Shown here piece by piece: positions 7,459 to 15,220 of a stretch of DNA of 18,670 nucleotides. The DNA is from JBGLNJ01 sp964353405 (GTDB lineage Bacteria; Chloroflexota; Anaerolineae; Fen-1058): the NCBI GenBank assembly GCA_964353405.1, contig CAYGWJ010000086.1:1-18670 (forward strand), in the 5' to 3' direction. The notes under the pieces were generated by a model, which saw only the letters and a program-made list of their open reading frames with translations, did no database searches and had not been told where the DNA came from. The position numbers and the translations under genes were made by a program. How positions within the stretch are numbered: the stretch's first letter is position 1; each line of letters opens with the position of its first letter.

Positions 7459-8597
7459 CGCGAGTCGTCGTGGCAATGTCCGGTGGCGTGGACAGTTCCG
7501 TGGCCGCCGCACTGTTGGTGGAACAGGGTTATCAAGTCGTCGGCATCATGCTGAGGCTGTGGAGCGAGGGAGAAACGCCAACGGTCGGCGATGGCAGTCA
7601 GGCGAGCCTTCGCTCCAATCGCTGCTGCACACCGGAAGACACCACGCTGGCTCGCCGCGTGGCCGACCAACTCGGCATTCCGTTTTACCTCGTCAACGTG
7701 GCGGATTCGTTCAAGCGGCTGGTGGTGCAAGATTTCATCGCACAATACTCGGCCGGACAGACGCCGAATCCCTGCCTCAACTGCAATCGCCATGTGCGCT
7801 TTGAGGTGCTGCTCAACAAAGCACTCGGCCTGGGCGCAGAAAAACTGGCCACCGGGCACTATGCGCGGGTCAGGCCCCCCCTTGTTGCCAAGGGGGAAGC
7901 GGAAAGCAAGTTCCAGTTGCTCCGTGCAGTGGATCACAACAAAGATCAGTCGTACGTCCTCAGCGTATTGAACCAGGACAAGCTCCGCCACGTGATGTTT
8001 CCGCTCGGCGAATTAATAAAGCCGCAGGTGCGCGAGATTGCGGCGAGGAAAGGCTTGCCCGTCGCAGACAAAGCAGACAGCCAGGATTTGTGCTTTGTGG
8101 CTGATGGCGACTATCGAGGGTTCCTTGCGCGAAACGCGCCCGATGCGCTGCGACCGGGTCCGATTCGCGACACAGCCGGTCGCGTGGTGGGCCAACACCA
8201 TGGATTGGCGCTCTACACCATCGGCCAGCGCAAAGGCATCGGCATCTCCGGGCCAGAGGCGCTTTACGTGATTGCGCTCCAGGCTGCCGAAAATGCAGTG
8301 ATCGTGGGCGCACTGAGCGAACTGGGCCGCAACGAATGCCTGGCTCTGCGCGTGAACTATGTCAGCGGAGAAATCCCGTCCGCGCCATTTCGCGCCACGG
8401 CCAAGATTCGCTACAAGGCCCACGAGGCTGCTTGCGCCATCACCCCCCTGCCCCACTCGGCGGCGCACGTCCACTTTGACCAGGCTCAGCGCGACATCAC
8501 GCCGGGGCAAGCGATTGTGTTTTACGATCAAGAGATCGTGATAGGCGGGGGAATCATTTCGACCGACGAAGGACGACGCATGATCCAGGACGAATAG
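7455..8597 (+). CDS. mnmA: tRNA-specific 2-thiouridylase MnmA
   Basis: Adds sulfur to U34 of the tRNAs for Lys, Glu and Gln, using ATP and persulfide sulfur. The 380-residue length fits the family. Visible: PP-loop SGGVDSS at residues 9-15, NPCLNCN with C107, ATGHYAR (132-138), KDQSYVLSVL (163-172), DSQDLCFV with C213 as second catalytic cysteine, and YTIGQRKGIG. The TTG start is unusual, but it is needed to keep the first beta strand (TRVVVAM) before the PP-loop; it overlaps the desulfurase stop (TTGA), and AGAGG lies five bases upstream, so coupled translation is likely. Around residues 141-148 (RPPLVAKG) the coding DNA contains a perfect 7-bp C-rich/G-rich hairpin, between the ATGHYAR motif and the next strand, a place where length varies in the family. 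Confidence 0.95.
   Translation: MTRVVVAMSGGVDSSVAAALLVEQGYQVVGIMLRLWSEGETPTVGDGSQASLRSNRCCTPEDTTLARRVADQLGIPFYLVNVADSFKRLVVQDFIAQYSAGQTPNPCLNCNRHVRFEVLLNKALGLGAEKLATGHYARVRPPLVAKGEAESKFQLLRAVDHNKDQSYVLSVLNQDKLRHVMFPLGELIKPQVREIAARKGLPVADKADSQDLCFVADGDYRGFLARNAPDALRPGPIRDTAGRVVGQHHGLALYTIGQRKGIGISGPEALYVIALQAAENAVIVGALSELGRNECLALRVNYVSGEIPSAPFRATAKIRYKAHEAACAITPLPHSAAHVHFDQAQRDITPGQAIVFYDQEIVIGGGIISTDEGRRMIQDE
7877..7896 (+). repeat. Hairpin inside mnmA
   Basis: CCCCCTT (7877-7883) and AAGGGGG (7890-7896) form a perfect 7-bp stem with a 6-base loop, read in frame as part of RPPLVAKG. It resembles the small C-rich/G-rich repeats that spread in GC-rich bacterial genomes; membership of such a family is inferred. 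Confidence 0.6.
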
Positions 8598-8649
8598 AAC
8601 TTTTTATCGCCAAGCAGTTCCTGGTCGTTCGACATCATAGGAGAGAACA

Positions 8650-9315
8650 GTGACCCGACAAAAGATCGCCGTGCTGGGCGGAACCGGCAAAGAAGGCTCG
8701 GGGCTTGCGTTGCGCTGGGCTGCCGCAGGGTTTGATGTGACCATCGGAAGCCGTGAGCTGGCCAAGGCGCAGCTCGCCGCCGCCGAACTCTACACGGCAG
8801 TCGGCCAAGACAGCGTGCACGGAATGACCAATCGCGATGCTGCCGCGCAGGCCGACATCGTCGTGATGAGCGTGCCGTATGCCGCTCACACTTGCACGCT
8901 CGAATCCGTGCGGGACGTGGTGCAAGGCAAAGTCTTTGTGGACGTCACTGTGCCCCTCGACCCGGCCAACGTCCGCCGCGTCAAGCTGCCGGCCGCCGGC
9001 TCGGCTGCCATCGAAGCGCAGCAACTCTTGGGCCAGGCGGTCCGCGTCGTGGCGGCGTTTCAGAACATTAGCGCAGAACACCTGAAATCGCTCGACCACG
9101 AGATCGAGTGCGACGTGCTGGTGTGCGGCAACGACAAGGACGCCAAGATGCAAGTCATCGAACTGGCGCAGGCCGCGCACATGCAGGCCTGGGATGCCGG
9201 GCCGATTGAAAACGCCGTGGTCGTCGAAGGCTTGACCAGCGTGCTCATTAACTTGAACATCAAGCACAAGGTCAAGGCGGCTGGAATTCGCATCACCGGC
9301 ATTCCCAGGCCGTAG
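8650..9315 (+). CDS. npdG: F420H2:NADP oxidoreductase (NPDG family)
   Basis: Transfers hydride between reduced coenzyme F420 and NADP. The 221 residues match the family length. The nucleotide-binding start, IAVLGGTGKEGSGLALRWA (6-24), followed by GFDVTIGSRE, is the hallmark of NPDG; later come ADIVVMSVPY, VRVVAAFQNISAEHL, and the segment DAGPIENAVVVEGLTSVLIN with the conserved C-terminal helix. GTG 8650 is preceded by AGGAGAG (8639-8645). The gene lies 52 bases after mnmA and may be read through from it; no convincing promoter is seen in the gap. The direction of the reaction in this organism is not known; with cofE 1.3 kb downstream it supports a working F420 economy. Confidence 0.92.
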   Translation: MTRQKIAVLGGTGKEGSGLALRWAAAGFDVTIGSRELAKAQLAAAELYTAVGQDSVHGMTNRDAAAQADIVVMSVPYAAHTCTLESVRDVVQGKVFVDVTVPLDPANVRRVKLPAAGSAAIEAQQLLGQAVRVVAAFQNISAEHLKSLDHEIECDVLVCGNDKDAKMQVIELAQAAHMQAWDAGPIENAVVVEGLTSVLINLNIKHKVKAAGIRITGIPRP

Positions 9316-9373
9316 AGCGTAGAGTGTAGAGCGTGAAGTGGTCGCGCTTCACGCTCTACGCTTTGCACTCAAT
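9312..9373. repeat. Heptamer repeats folding into a 13-bp hairpin between convergent genes
   Basis: GTAGAGC, GTAGAGT and GTAGAGC run in tandem from 9312 to 9332, then GTGAAG. The arm at 9326-9338 pairs perfectly over 13 bp with 9347-9359, around an 8-base loop. Inverted heptamers (GCTCTAC, GCTTTGC, ACTCAAT) continue to 9373. The block covers the last bases of the npdG gene and of the DUF11 gene. It could terminate transcription in both directions, though it has no U-tract. Confidence 0.7.
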
Positions 9374-10616
9374 GCTTCATCACAACTGGGAGATAGATCA
9401 GGGCCAACCGGACGGGCGTTTCCAACTCCCAATGTCCCGGGAAGGCGCCCGACTGCCCCGTAATGTCGGCCACGTTATGCAGCACTTGGCCCCATGCTGG
9501 CCCAACCGTCGTCGTGATGACGACCTGGCCCTGGTCGCCTGGGTTCAAGGTGTCCAAGTTCCACGTCAATTGCTGACCAGATCGAGTTGCTGTTGGATAG
9601 GTTGCCACGAAGGTCACATCGGATGGAAGCGTATCGGTCAGTGTCACGTTCGTCGCCGCCATGTTGCCGATGTTCTGATACCGGAGGGTATAGACAAGCG
9701 CGCGCCCGGCCTCAGCCGTTGAAGCAGACGCATCTTTCGTCACCTGCAAGATCGGCCCGCTGCTCACAATCTGCGTCGCAAAGACCGTCTGGGTCATCAC
9801 GTTTTGAAAGGCCCCCATCACCGCTGAATTGGTGATGACGCCTGTCGCAGCCGGAGACGTGGTCGTAATAACCAGCGTCCTGACCTCGCCCGCCGCCAGG
9901 GTCCCCAATGACCAGCGCAGCAACGGCAGTATCGTCAAATCGGGCGCGGGTGAAGCGCCCACCAGTGGCAAACCTGTCGGCATGACATCTATAACCGTCA
10001 CATTGCTGATGGGCGAGTCGCCGACGTTGGCGCATCGAAGGGTGTAGACCAACTGCGTGTTGGTCAACGCAAATGCATAGCCCAACTTGGTCAAGCGCAG
10101 ATCACTCGACGGCTGCAGCGCGACATGGGTGAGCAAAGAAGCAAAGGCGGGATTAACACCATCCGCCATCACCAACGCGTTATTGACCAGTTGAGGATAC
10201 CCATCGGGCACGCGCACCTGCAACGTGACGCTCACCTCGTTCGTCGCCGGGCCTACCGAGGCCGCGGTAAACAACAGTACGCCATCTTGCACCGTGGCCG
10301 GGGGGCTGCTGGAAACCAGTGCCGCGCCGGGCGGCAGAATATCGTACAGCCGCACGTTAAAAGCCTGCGAACCTGGGTTCGTATTCCGATAGAACAAGGT
10401 GTAGTTGATCTGGTTGCCGGGCGCCGGATTGCCGTTGTCCACCACCTTGCGCAGTCCAAACTGCGGATTGCCAATGGGGCTGATAAAGGTCAGTGTCGCC
10501 GGAGACGTTCCCAGGGTCTCCGGCCCCGATGCGGACAAGAGCCACGCCCCCAACAGCGCCGCTCCGACCGCGCCCATAAGAACGATACCCACTTTGCCCA
10601 GTTTTCCGAGAAACAT
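9369..10616 (-). CDS. Secreted DUF11-repeat protein with a YLPVVMKH C-terminal tail
   Basis: A 415-residue exported protein. Residues 5-30 form a positively started hydrophobic segment (signal peptide or anchor) ending near ASGPETLG. Three DUF11-type beta-sandwich repeats follow, at about 50-165, 170-285 and 290-400, each with the YTL(F/R)YxNxG and LxDxLPxGxxxV pattern (NYTLFYRNTN, VYTLRCANVG, VYTLRYQNIG). Composition is rich in T, V, N and P with few charges, as in surface adhesins or wall proteins. The last residues, IYLPVVMKH, resemble a short hydrophobic C-terminal tail I associate with secreted Chloroflexota proteins. A strong AGGAGGT (10627-10621) precedes ATG 10616. It follows cofE by 23 bases, so it is probably cotranscribed despite no obvious functional link. 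Its ligand or role is unknown. Confidence 0.85.
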   Translation of the reverse strand: MFLGKLGKVGIVLMGAVGAALLGAWLLSASGPETLGTSPATLTFISPIGNPQFGLRKVVDNGNPAPGNQINYTLFYRNTNPGSQAFNVRLYDILPPGAALVSSSPPATVQDGVLLFTAASVGPATNEVSVTLQVRVPDGYPQLVNNALVMADGVNPAFASLLTHVALQPSSDLRLTKLGYAFALTNTQLVYTLRCANVGDSPISNVTVIDVMPTGLPLVGASPAPDLTILPLLRWSLGTLAAGEVRTLVITTTSPAATGVITNSAVMGAFQNVMTQTVFATQIVSSGPILQVTKDASASTAEAGRALVYTLRYQNIGNMAATNVTLTDTLPSDVTFVATYPTATRSGQQLTWNLDTLNPGDQGQVVITTTVGPAWGQVLHNVADITGQSGAFPGHWELETPVRLALIYLPVVMKH

Positions 10617-10639
10617 GTTGACCTCCTATCCGAAATTTC

Positions 10640-11449
10640 TTACGCCTTGCCGGGGCGCAAGTAACCCTTGGGACGGAACATATCCTTCCACGGCTCGCGC
10701 AAAATGCTGCGCGATGAGCCGGCGCCAGGCCAGTAACCTGCTCCGCGCACGATGACGACGGGCAACCGCGCCGTCGTCTGGCCCATGAGCATTGAAGCGC
10801 AAGCCGCAATTTCATCCGCGCGATTGATGATGGTGCGCTCCATGACATAGCCAAAGAGATCAGTCTGCCCGCGCATATCCATCAACGGATCCATCCCGGC
10901 CACGCCAATCGCCATGCCGATCACACCCTCGCGGAACGGGCGCCCCAGCGTGTCAATGATGAGCACAGCCAGCTTGTTGCCGGAAAGCGATTCGAGCCGC
11001 GACTGGATGCCCCGCGCCGATGCGTCCGGGTCCGCGGGCAAGAGCATAAGCGTCTCGCCCTCCCCCGTCTGCTCGACGTTGGAGCGGTCAATGCCCGCAT
11101 TGGCGCAGATGATGCCCTGGCGATTTTCTACCACCAGCAGGTCGGGCCGCATCGCCACGACGCCGCGCGACTCGCGCAGGACGACCTCCACAAAACACGG
11201 GTCTTTGCGCACCTCGGCGGCCAACTCTATCGCCTCTGGCGAAGGCTCGACCCCGCTCAGCTTGACCGCGCGTCCCTCGACCTTGGAGACAATCTTTTGC
11301 GTGACGACGACCACATCGTGCTCTTCGAACTCTATGCCCGCCGCGCGGGCGCGCTCAAAAATGATGCCGGGCAGGTCGTCGCCGCACTGGAATATCGGCA
11401 GGTCAGGAACGGCCATGATTTCCAATTTCGGGCAAGTGGGTTGGCTCAT
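10640..11449 (-). CDS. cofE: Coenzyme F420-0:L-glutamate ligase
   Basis: Adds glutamate residues to F420-0 by GTP-dependent amide (gamma-glutamyl) ligation in the last steps of F420 synthesis. The protein has 269 residues, the size of stand-alone CofE, and lacks the C-terminal nitroreductase-like domain of actinobacterial FbiB. Visible family segments: DDLPGIIFERA, HDVVVVTQKIVSKVEGR (42-58), RESRGVVAMRPDLLVVENRQ, GIICANAGIDRSNVE, LLPADPDASARGI, LAVLIIDTLGRPFREG, GVAGMDPLMDMRGQTDLFG and ADEIAACASMLMGQ. AGGAGAG lies just before ATG 11449. Neighbours are a methyltransferase 25 bases upstream and the DUF11 protein 23 bases downstream; no other F420 biosynthesis genes (cofC, cofD, cofG/H) are present in the window. 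Confidence 0.93.
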   Translation of the reverse strand: MSQPTCPKLEIMAVPDLPIFQCGDDLPGIIFERARAAGIEFEEHDVVVVTQKIVSKVEGRAVKLSGVEPSPEAIELAAEVRKDPCFVEVVLRESRGVVAMRPDLLVVENRQGIICANAGIDRSNVEQTGEGETLMLLPADPDASARGIQSRLESLSGNKLAVLIIDTLGRPFREGVIGMAIGVAGMDPLMDMRGQTDLFGYVMERTIINRADEIAACASMLMGQTTARLPVVIVRGAGYWPGAGSSRSILREPWKDMFRPKGYLRPGKA

Positions 11450-11474
11450 CTCTCTCCTGGTTGCAGCGTTCCGC

Positions 11475-12281
11475 TCACTTGACAGCCTTGAGCGAAAACA
11501 TCAGTGGGAGATTGACCTGGCGGTCTTTGAATCTCCACCAGCCATCCTCACTCTCTTCCATGCAAGCCAACTTGCCATACATAAGATAAGGGAACTCGTG
11601 AAGGAACTCGATACGCAATCCCTCCGCCGTCAGCGCATTGAGAATATCGGACAGACCGTGCGTCCACTCGTAAGTGGCTCGGTGCTCGACAGTTGCTGTT
11701 CGGTCGGCATAAGTGCCCTCACCCTCCCACGGCCAAGGCTCCGGCGAATGGAAATACGAGTAGGCAATCTTGAAACCACCCGTTGTCGTGTCATCCTCCA
11801 GGATATTGGCCAGCGGATGTTCTTCGACAATGTAAAATGTCCCGCCCGGCTTTAAGAAATGAGCGACGACTTGCGCCCAGCGCGCGAGGTCGGGCAACCA
11901 ACACAAAACACCGTAAGAAGTGAACACGATATCAAACTCGCCGGAAAGGCTGGTAGGCAAGCTGTAGATGTCCGAACACACAAAATCCGCCGCGATATCC
12001 AACTCTTGACTCAAGGAACGGGCCGTGGCGATGGCCCGATCGGAAAAATCCACGCCGGTCACTCGCGCGCCTCGGCGCGCCCAGGACAGCGTGTCCATCC
12101 CAAAGTGACACTGCAAGTGCAACAGTGACTTGGCCGTCACGCCGCCCAGCTCTCGAACCTCGATCGGCTTCAGGCTCGACTTGCCAGCCCTAAAGCCCTT
12201 CAGATCGTAAAACGCCGACCGGGCATGAAGTGGGGTCAGCTCGTTCCAGTGTTCCAGATTCGTCTGCAGGTGATGATCCAT
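11475..12281 (-). CDS. Class I SAM-dependent methyltransferase
   Basis: A 268-residue Rossmann-fold methyltransferase. Motif I is the variant LLHLQCHFGMDTL (53-65) in place of the usual GxGxG; the ribose-binding acid is D78 in VTGVDFS, and SDIYSLP (107-113) and FDIVFTSYGVLCWL (118-131) are motifs II and III, with LKPGGTFYIVEEHPL after them. The LQCHFG form belongs to a known group of small-molecule methyltransferases whose substrates are mostly undetermined. The substrate here is unknown. GGAG lies just before ATG 12281. It heads an apparent three-gene unit with cofE and the DUF11 gene. I saw no convincing promoter on this strand in the 200 bases upstream. Confidence 0.85.
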   Translation of the reverse strand: MDHHLQTNLEHWNELTPLHARSAFYDLKGFRAGKSSLKPIEVRELGGVTAKSLLHLQCHFGMDTLSWARRGARVTGVDFSDRAIATARSLSQELDIAADFVCSDIYSLPTSLSGEFDIVFTSYGVLCWLPDLARWAQVVAHFLKPGGTFYIVEEHPLANILEDDTTTGGFKIAYSYFHSPEPWPWEGEGTYADRTATVEHRATYEWTHGLSDILNALTAEGLRIEFLHEFPYLMYGKLACMEESEDGWWRFKDRQVNLPLMFSLKAVK

Positions 12282-12354
12282 TGACGCTCCACCGCGATCG
12301 CAGCATGATCGAAAGCCCGTGGCCGTTTGTCTGATCCCCGAAGCAGGCTGTCGC

Positions 12355-12383
12355 TTTTCAGTCAGCGCAAGTGATGGTAAACT
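12355..12383 (+). promoter_or_regulatory. Weak candidate promoter for GAF-fmt unit
   Basis: TTTTCA (12355-12360), a 17-base spacer and TAAACT (12378-12383), each four of six to consensus. The -10 overlaps GTAAACT (12377-12383), which is inverted as AGTTTAC at 12416-12422, a possible operator. Both signals could be chance. Confidence 0.3.
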
Positions 12384-12484
12384 ACCACCTGAGTTGGATA
12401 GCCTGACCGTAATAGAGTTTACGCCGAATGCGCCGAAAGGTCAAATGCAGATAGAGACAGGACTCTTGCCGGAGGAGGCTGGTG

Positions 12485-13051
12485 ATGCAATTTGAGCAAT
12501 CCCCAACGGACCGCCAGACCAGGCTGCTAGAGGCCGCCGCGCAAGTCGGCCATGCCGTCACGTCGCTCCTCGATCTCGACGCATTGTTCGGCCAGGTCGT
12601 AGACATTATCTGCGATACGTTCAATTTCTACTACGCCGGCGTATTTCTGACCGACCCGCATCAGCCACGGTACGCCGTGCTGCGCACCGGTCGAGGCGAG
12701 ATCGGGCGTAAAATGGTCGAACAGGGACACAAGCTCGAGATTGCCGACACGTCCATGGTCGGCTGGTGCATCAACCACCAGCAAGCGCGCATCGCGCCCC
12801 ACGTAGGGCTGGACGCCGTGCGCATCGGCAGCCCACTTTTGCCCGAGACGCGCTCCGAAATGGCGCTGCCGCTCATCGTCGGTGGCCGAGTGATCGGCGC
12901 GCTCACGATCCAGTCCGCCGTCGAGGATCCTTTCACCGAGCTGGATATTACGTCCTTGCAGGCGATGGCGGACCTGCTGGCCATGGCGGTTGAGAACGCC
13001 CGCTTGACGACCGGGTTGGAAGAGGCGCGTCGAGAGCTGGGGCGCAGATGA
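12485..13051 (+). CDS. GAF-domain protein
   Basis: A 188-residue protein that is essentially one GAF domain (about residues 15-165) with a short helical lead-in (TRLLEAAAQVGHAVTSLLDLDALFGQVVDII) and a charged C-terminal helix. Visible GAF landmarks: FYYAGVFLTD, the TSMVGWCINHQQARIA segment and SEMALPLIVGGRVIGALTIQS, then FTELDITSLQAMADLLAMAVENARL. No kinase, cyclase or DNA-binding domain is attached, so it may sense a small ligand for a separate partner or be a remnant of a larger signalling protein. ATG 12485 is chosen, with GGAGGAGG (12471-12478) at good spacing; GTG 12482 is the adjacent alternative. The stop overlaps the fmt start (ATGA), suggesting coupled translation. The ligand is unknown. 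Confidence 0.85.
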   Translation: MQFEQSPTDRQTRLLEAAAQVGHAVTSLLDLDALFGQVVDIICDTFNFYYAGVFLTDPHQPRYAVLRTGRGEIGRKMVEQGHKLEIADTSMVGWCINHQQARIAPHVGLDAVRIGSPLLPETRSEMALPLIVGGRVIGALTIQSAVEDPFTELDITSLQAMADLLAMAVENARLTTGLEEARRELGRR

Positions 13052-14004
13052 ACCGCATCGTGTTCGTGGGCACGCCGGAATTTGCCGTGCCGACCCTTCA
13101 GATGCTGGCAGACCACTTGACGGTCGTCGGCGTATTCACTCAACCCGATAAACCCGCCGGACGCGGACAACGCCCCACCGCCCCACCCGTAAAACGGTTC
13201 GCGCAAGAACGCGGCCTCAGCTTCTTTCAGCCGCGCACCCTGCGAGACCAAGCCGTACAGGCACAACTGGCTGCGCTCAAACCTGACGTTATCGTCGTAG
13301 CGGCGTATGGCTTGCTGTTGCCCAAAGCTGTGCTGGATCTGCCGCCGTACGGCTGCGTCAACGTCCACGCTTCGCTCTTGCCGCGCTACCGAGGCGCAGC
13401 GCCCATCCCGGCCGCCATTCTCAACGGTGAAGCCGAGACCGGCATCACGCTGATGCGAATGGACGAGGGTCTGGACACCGGGCCGACGATCGCGCAGGCC
13501 AGTGTAACCATTCGCCCAGACGACACGACCGGCACTCTTTCGGAGCAGTTGGCGCAAGTCGGCGCGGGGTTAGCTGCACAAGTTTTGCCACATTGGATCG
13601 CAGGTGACATTACGCCACAGCCTCAGGAAGAGTCGCGAGCGACGTTCGCGCCCAAGCTCAACAAAGCCGAGGGTCGCCTGAACTGGTCAGACTCTGCCAT
13701 CGTGCTGGATCGGCGCGTGCGTGCGTTCTCGCCTCGGCCGGGAACATCCACCACGTGGAACGGCAAACTCTTGCGCGTCCTTTCGGTGCAGGTTGCAGAT
13801 CACCCCTCTGAAAAAGCGGGGGAACCGGAATCGCACAGCACACCGGGGCTGGTCGTCAAGGCTGGAAACGACATCCGGGTGGCAACAGGCGACAGGCCCT
13901 TGCGACTGGTCGAAATACAATTGGAAGGCAAGCGCGCCATGAGCGCGCAAGATTTTGCGCGCGGACAACCGACGTTCATCGGCAGCGTGCTGGGCGGAGA
14001 ATAG
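13048..14004 (+). CDS. fmt: Methionyl-tRNA formyltransferase
   Basis: Formylates initiator Met-tRNA with 10-formyltetrahydrofolate. The 318 residues fit the family. Visible: IVFVGTPEFAVPTL at 4-17, DKPAGRGQ, the signature NVHASLLPRYRGAAPI (105-120) with catalytic N105 and H107, and D143 in MDEGLDTGPTI; the C-terminal tRNA-binding domain follows with ATFAPKLNKAEGRLNW and IQLEGKRAMSAQDF. It overlaps the GAF gene by four bases, and the next gene begins one base after its stop. No def gene is adjacent, although def-fmt is the common pairing. A small C-rich/G-rich imperfect hairpin lies in frame near residue 252-259. Confidence 0.96.
   Translation: MNRIVFVGTPEFAVPTLQMLADHLTVVGVFTQPDKPAGRGQRPTAPPVKRFAQERGLSFFQPRTLRDQAVQAQLAALKPDVIVVAAYGLLLPKAVLDLPPYGCVNVHASLLPRYRGAAPIPAAILNGEAETGITLMRMDEGLDTGPTIAQASVTIRPDDTTGTLSEQLAQVGAGLAAQVLPHWIAGDITPQPQEESRATFAPKLNKAEGRLNWSDSAIVLDRRVRAFSPRPGTSTTWNGKLLRVLSVQVADHPSEKAGEPESHSTPGLVVKAGNDIRVATGDRPLRLVEIQLEGKRAMSAQDFARGQPTFIGSVLGGE
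13803..13822 (+). repeat. Imperfect hairpin inside fmt
   Basis: CCCC (13803-13806) can pair with GGGG (within 13818-13822), extended past one mismatch by CT/AG, around GAAAA. It is in frame in the linker DHPSEKAGEP and resembles the C-rich/G-rich hairpin in mnmA, though less perfect. Confidence 0.4.
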
Positions 14005-14005
14005 A

Positions 14006-15088
14006 ATGCGAATCGTTGTGATGGGCGCAGGCGCTATCGGCGGATTTGTTGGCGGCAAGCTGGCCGCTTTTGGCCAGGACGTGACTTTTGTTGACCGGTC
14101 ACCTTTTGTACAAGCCGTGCGCGCCAACGGGCTGCGCATCCTCGAGCCGGACAACACGACGACGGTTCAGGTCAAAGCAACGACCGAGCTCGGCGAAGCG
14201 TTCGACGGTTCGTCGTTGGTTGACCTGGTACTAGTCTGCGTCAAGACCTTTCACACACAGACCGTGGTGGACGACTTGCGCCCTTACGCTTCGCGCTTCC
14301 GGCTCATCGCTTCATTCCAAAACGGCATCAGCAATGACGATGTGCTCATGCAGGCGTTTGGCCCGGATAAAGTCGTCGCCGCGACGATCACGCATCCTAT
14401 CGCCGTGCCGGAATTGGGTGTGGCCCGCTCGGAGAAGAAGCAGGGCGGCGTCGGCATCGCGCCTGTCATCAGCCAGTCCGTCGAGTCACTGGCCGCACAG
14501 TTCAACCAGGCGGGTATCGTCACGCGCACGTATGCCGACTATCGCTCGATGCGCTGGTCCAAACTGCTGCTCAACATCATCGGCAATGCGACCTCGGCCA
14601 TCCTGAATATGAATACGGTGCGCGTGTTCAACGATCGGCGGCTGGTCTGGCTCGAAGTCGCGCAACTGCGTGAGGCCATCGCCGTGATGAACAAGCTGCA
14701 AGTGCAGCCCGTCTCGCTGCCGGGCTATCCCGTGCCGCTGCTGGTGCTGGCGTTGAGACTTGTCCCCACGCCGCTGTTGGGACCGGTCATGCGCCCACTT
14801 GTGGTGCAAGGCCGGGCGGAAAAACTGCCGTCACTCCTCATCGAGCTGAATCGCGGCAGCTACCTTTCGGAAGTGGATGAAATCAATGGCGCGGTGGCAC
14901 GCGCCGGCCAGGCCGCTGGGGTGCCGACGCCCGTGAACGGCATCCTCACTGCCACGCTCAACCTGCTGACCCATAATCCCGCCCTGAGAGAAGCCTGGCA
15001 GGGCAACGTCGAGCGGCTGGTGCTCGTCGCCAAAGGTGCGCAAAAAAAGCCCTCGGCCTGGCAAGAGACCGGGGGCGTCAAAACATGA
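14006..15088 (+). CDS. 2-dehydropantoate 2-reductase family protein (ApbA/PanE)
   Basis: A 360-residue NADPH-dependent ketoacid reductase; in pantothenate synthesis the family reduces ketopantoate. Visible: GAGAIGG (7-13) for dinucleotide binding, LVCVKTFHT (76-84), SFQNGISNDD (103-112), RMRWSK-like YRSMRWSKLLLN with catalytic K186 and N190, and SEVDEINGAV (288-297) with E289. It is longer than the roughly 300-residue E. coli PanE because of a hydrophobic insert at about 238-265 and a basic tail. Because this family includes paralogues acting on other ketoacids, the pantothenate role is probable rather than certain. ATG 14006 is used, one base after the fmt stop, with GGCGGAG upstream; the in-frame ATG at 13955 lies deep inside fmt. 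Confidence 0.85.
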   Translation: MRIVVMGAGAIGGFVGGKLAAFGQDVTFVDRSPFVQAVRANGLRILEPDNTTTVQVKATTELGEAFDGSSLVDLVLVCVKTFHTQTVVDDLRPYASRFRLIASFQNGISNDDVLMQAFGPDKVVAATITHPIAVPELGVARSEKKQGGVGIAPVISQSVESLAAQFNQAGIVTRTYADYRSMRWSKLLLNIIGNATSAILNMNTVRVFNDRRLVWLEVAQLREAIAVMNKLQVQPVSLPGYPVPLLVLALRLVPTPLLGPVMRPLVVQGRAEKLPSLLIELNRGSYLSEVDEINGAVARAGQAAGVPTPVNGILTATLNLLTHNPALREAWQGNVERLVLVAKGAQKKPSAWQETGGVKT

Positions 15089-15113
15089 CGTTTATAGCCT
15101 GATCATAGCCGCA

Positions 15114-15171
15114 AAAGAACACAAAGAACGCAAAAAGGTTTTTATCTCTTGTGTTCTATGTGTTCTTTGTG
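15114..15171. repeat. Nine-base tandem repeats with inverted arms downstream of the reductase gene
   Basis: AAGAACACA and AAGAACGCA follow one another from 15115, and TGTGTTCTA and TGTGTTCTT appear on the right side. CACAAAGAAC (15120-15129) pairs with GTTCTTTGTG (15162-15171) around a 32-base middle that holds a T-rich stretch. It lies between convergent genes and may act as a terminator region. Confidence 0.55.
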
Positions 15172-15220
15172 GCAAAAGAATCTCGCGGATCGCGCAATTG
15201 ATTTAGAGCAATTCTATATC

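Noticed and set aside
7155..7991. 278-residue antisense open frame across the desulfurase-mnmA junction
   Set aside because: Spans two well-supported genes on the other strand and shows no domain or ribosome site.
12661..13557. 298-residue antisense frame across the GAF and fmt genes
   Set aside because: Shadow of two confident plus-strand genes; no motif support.
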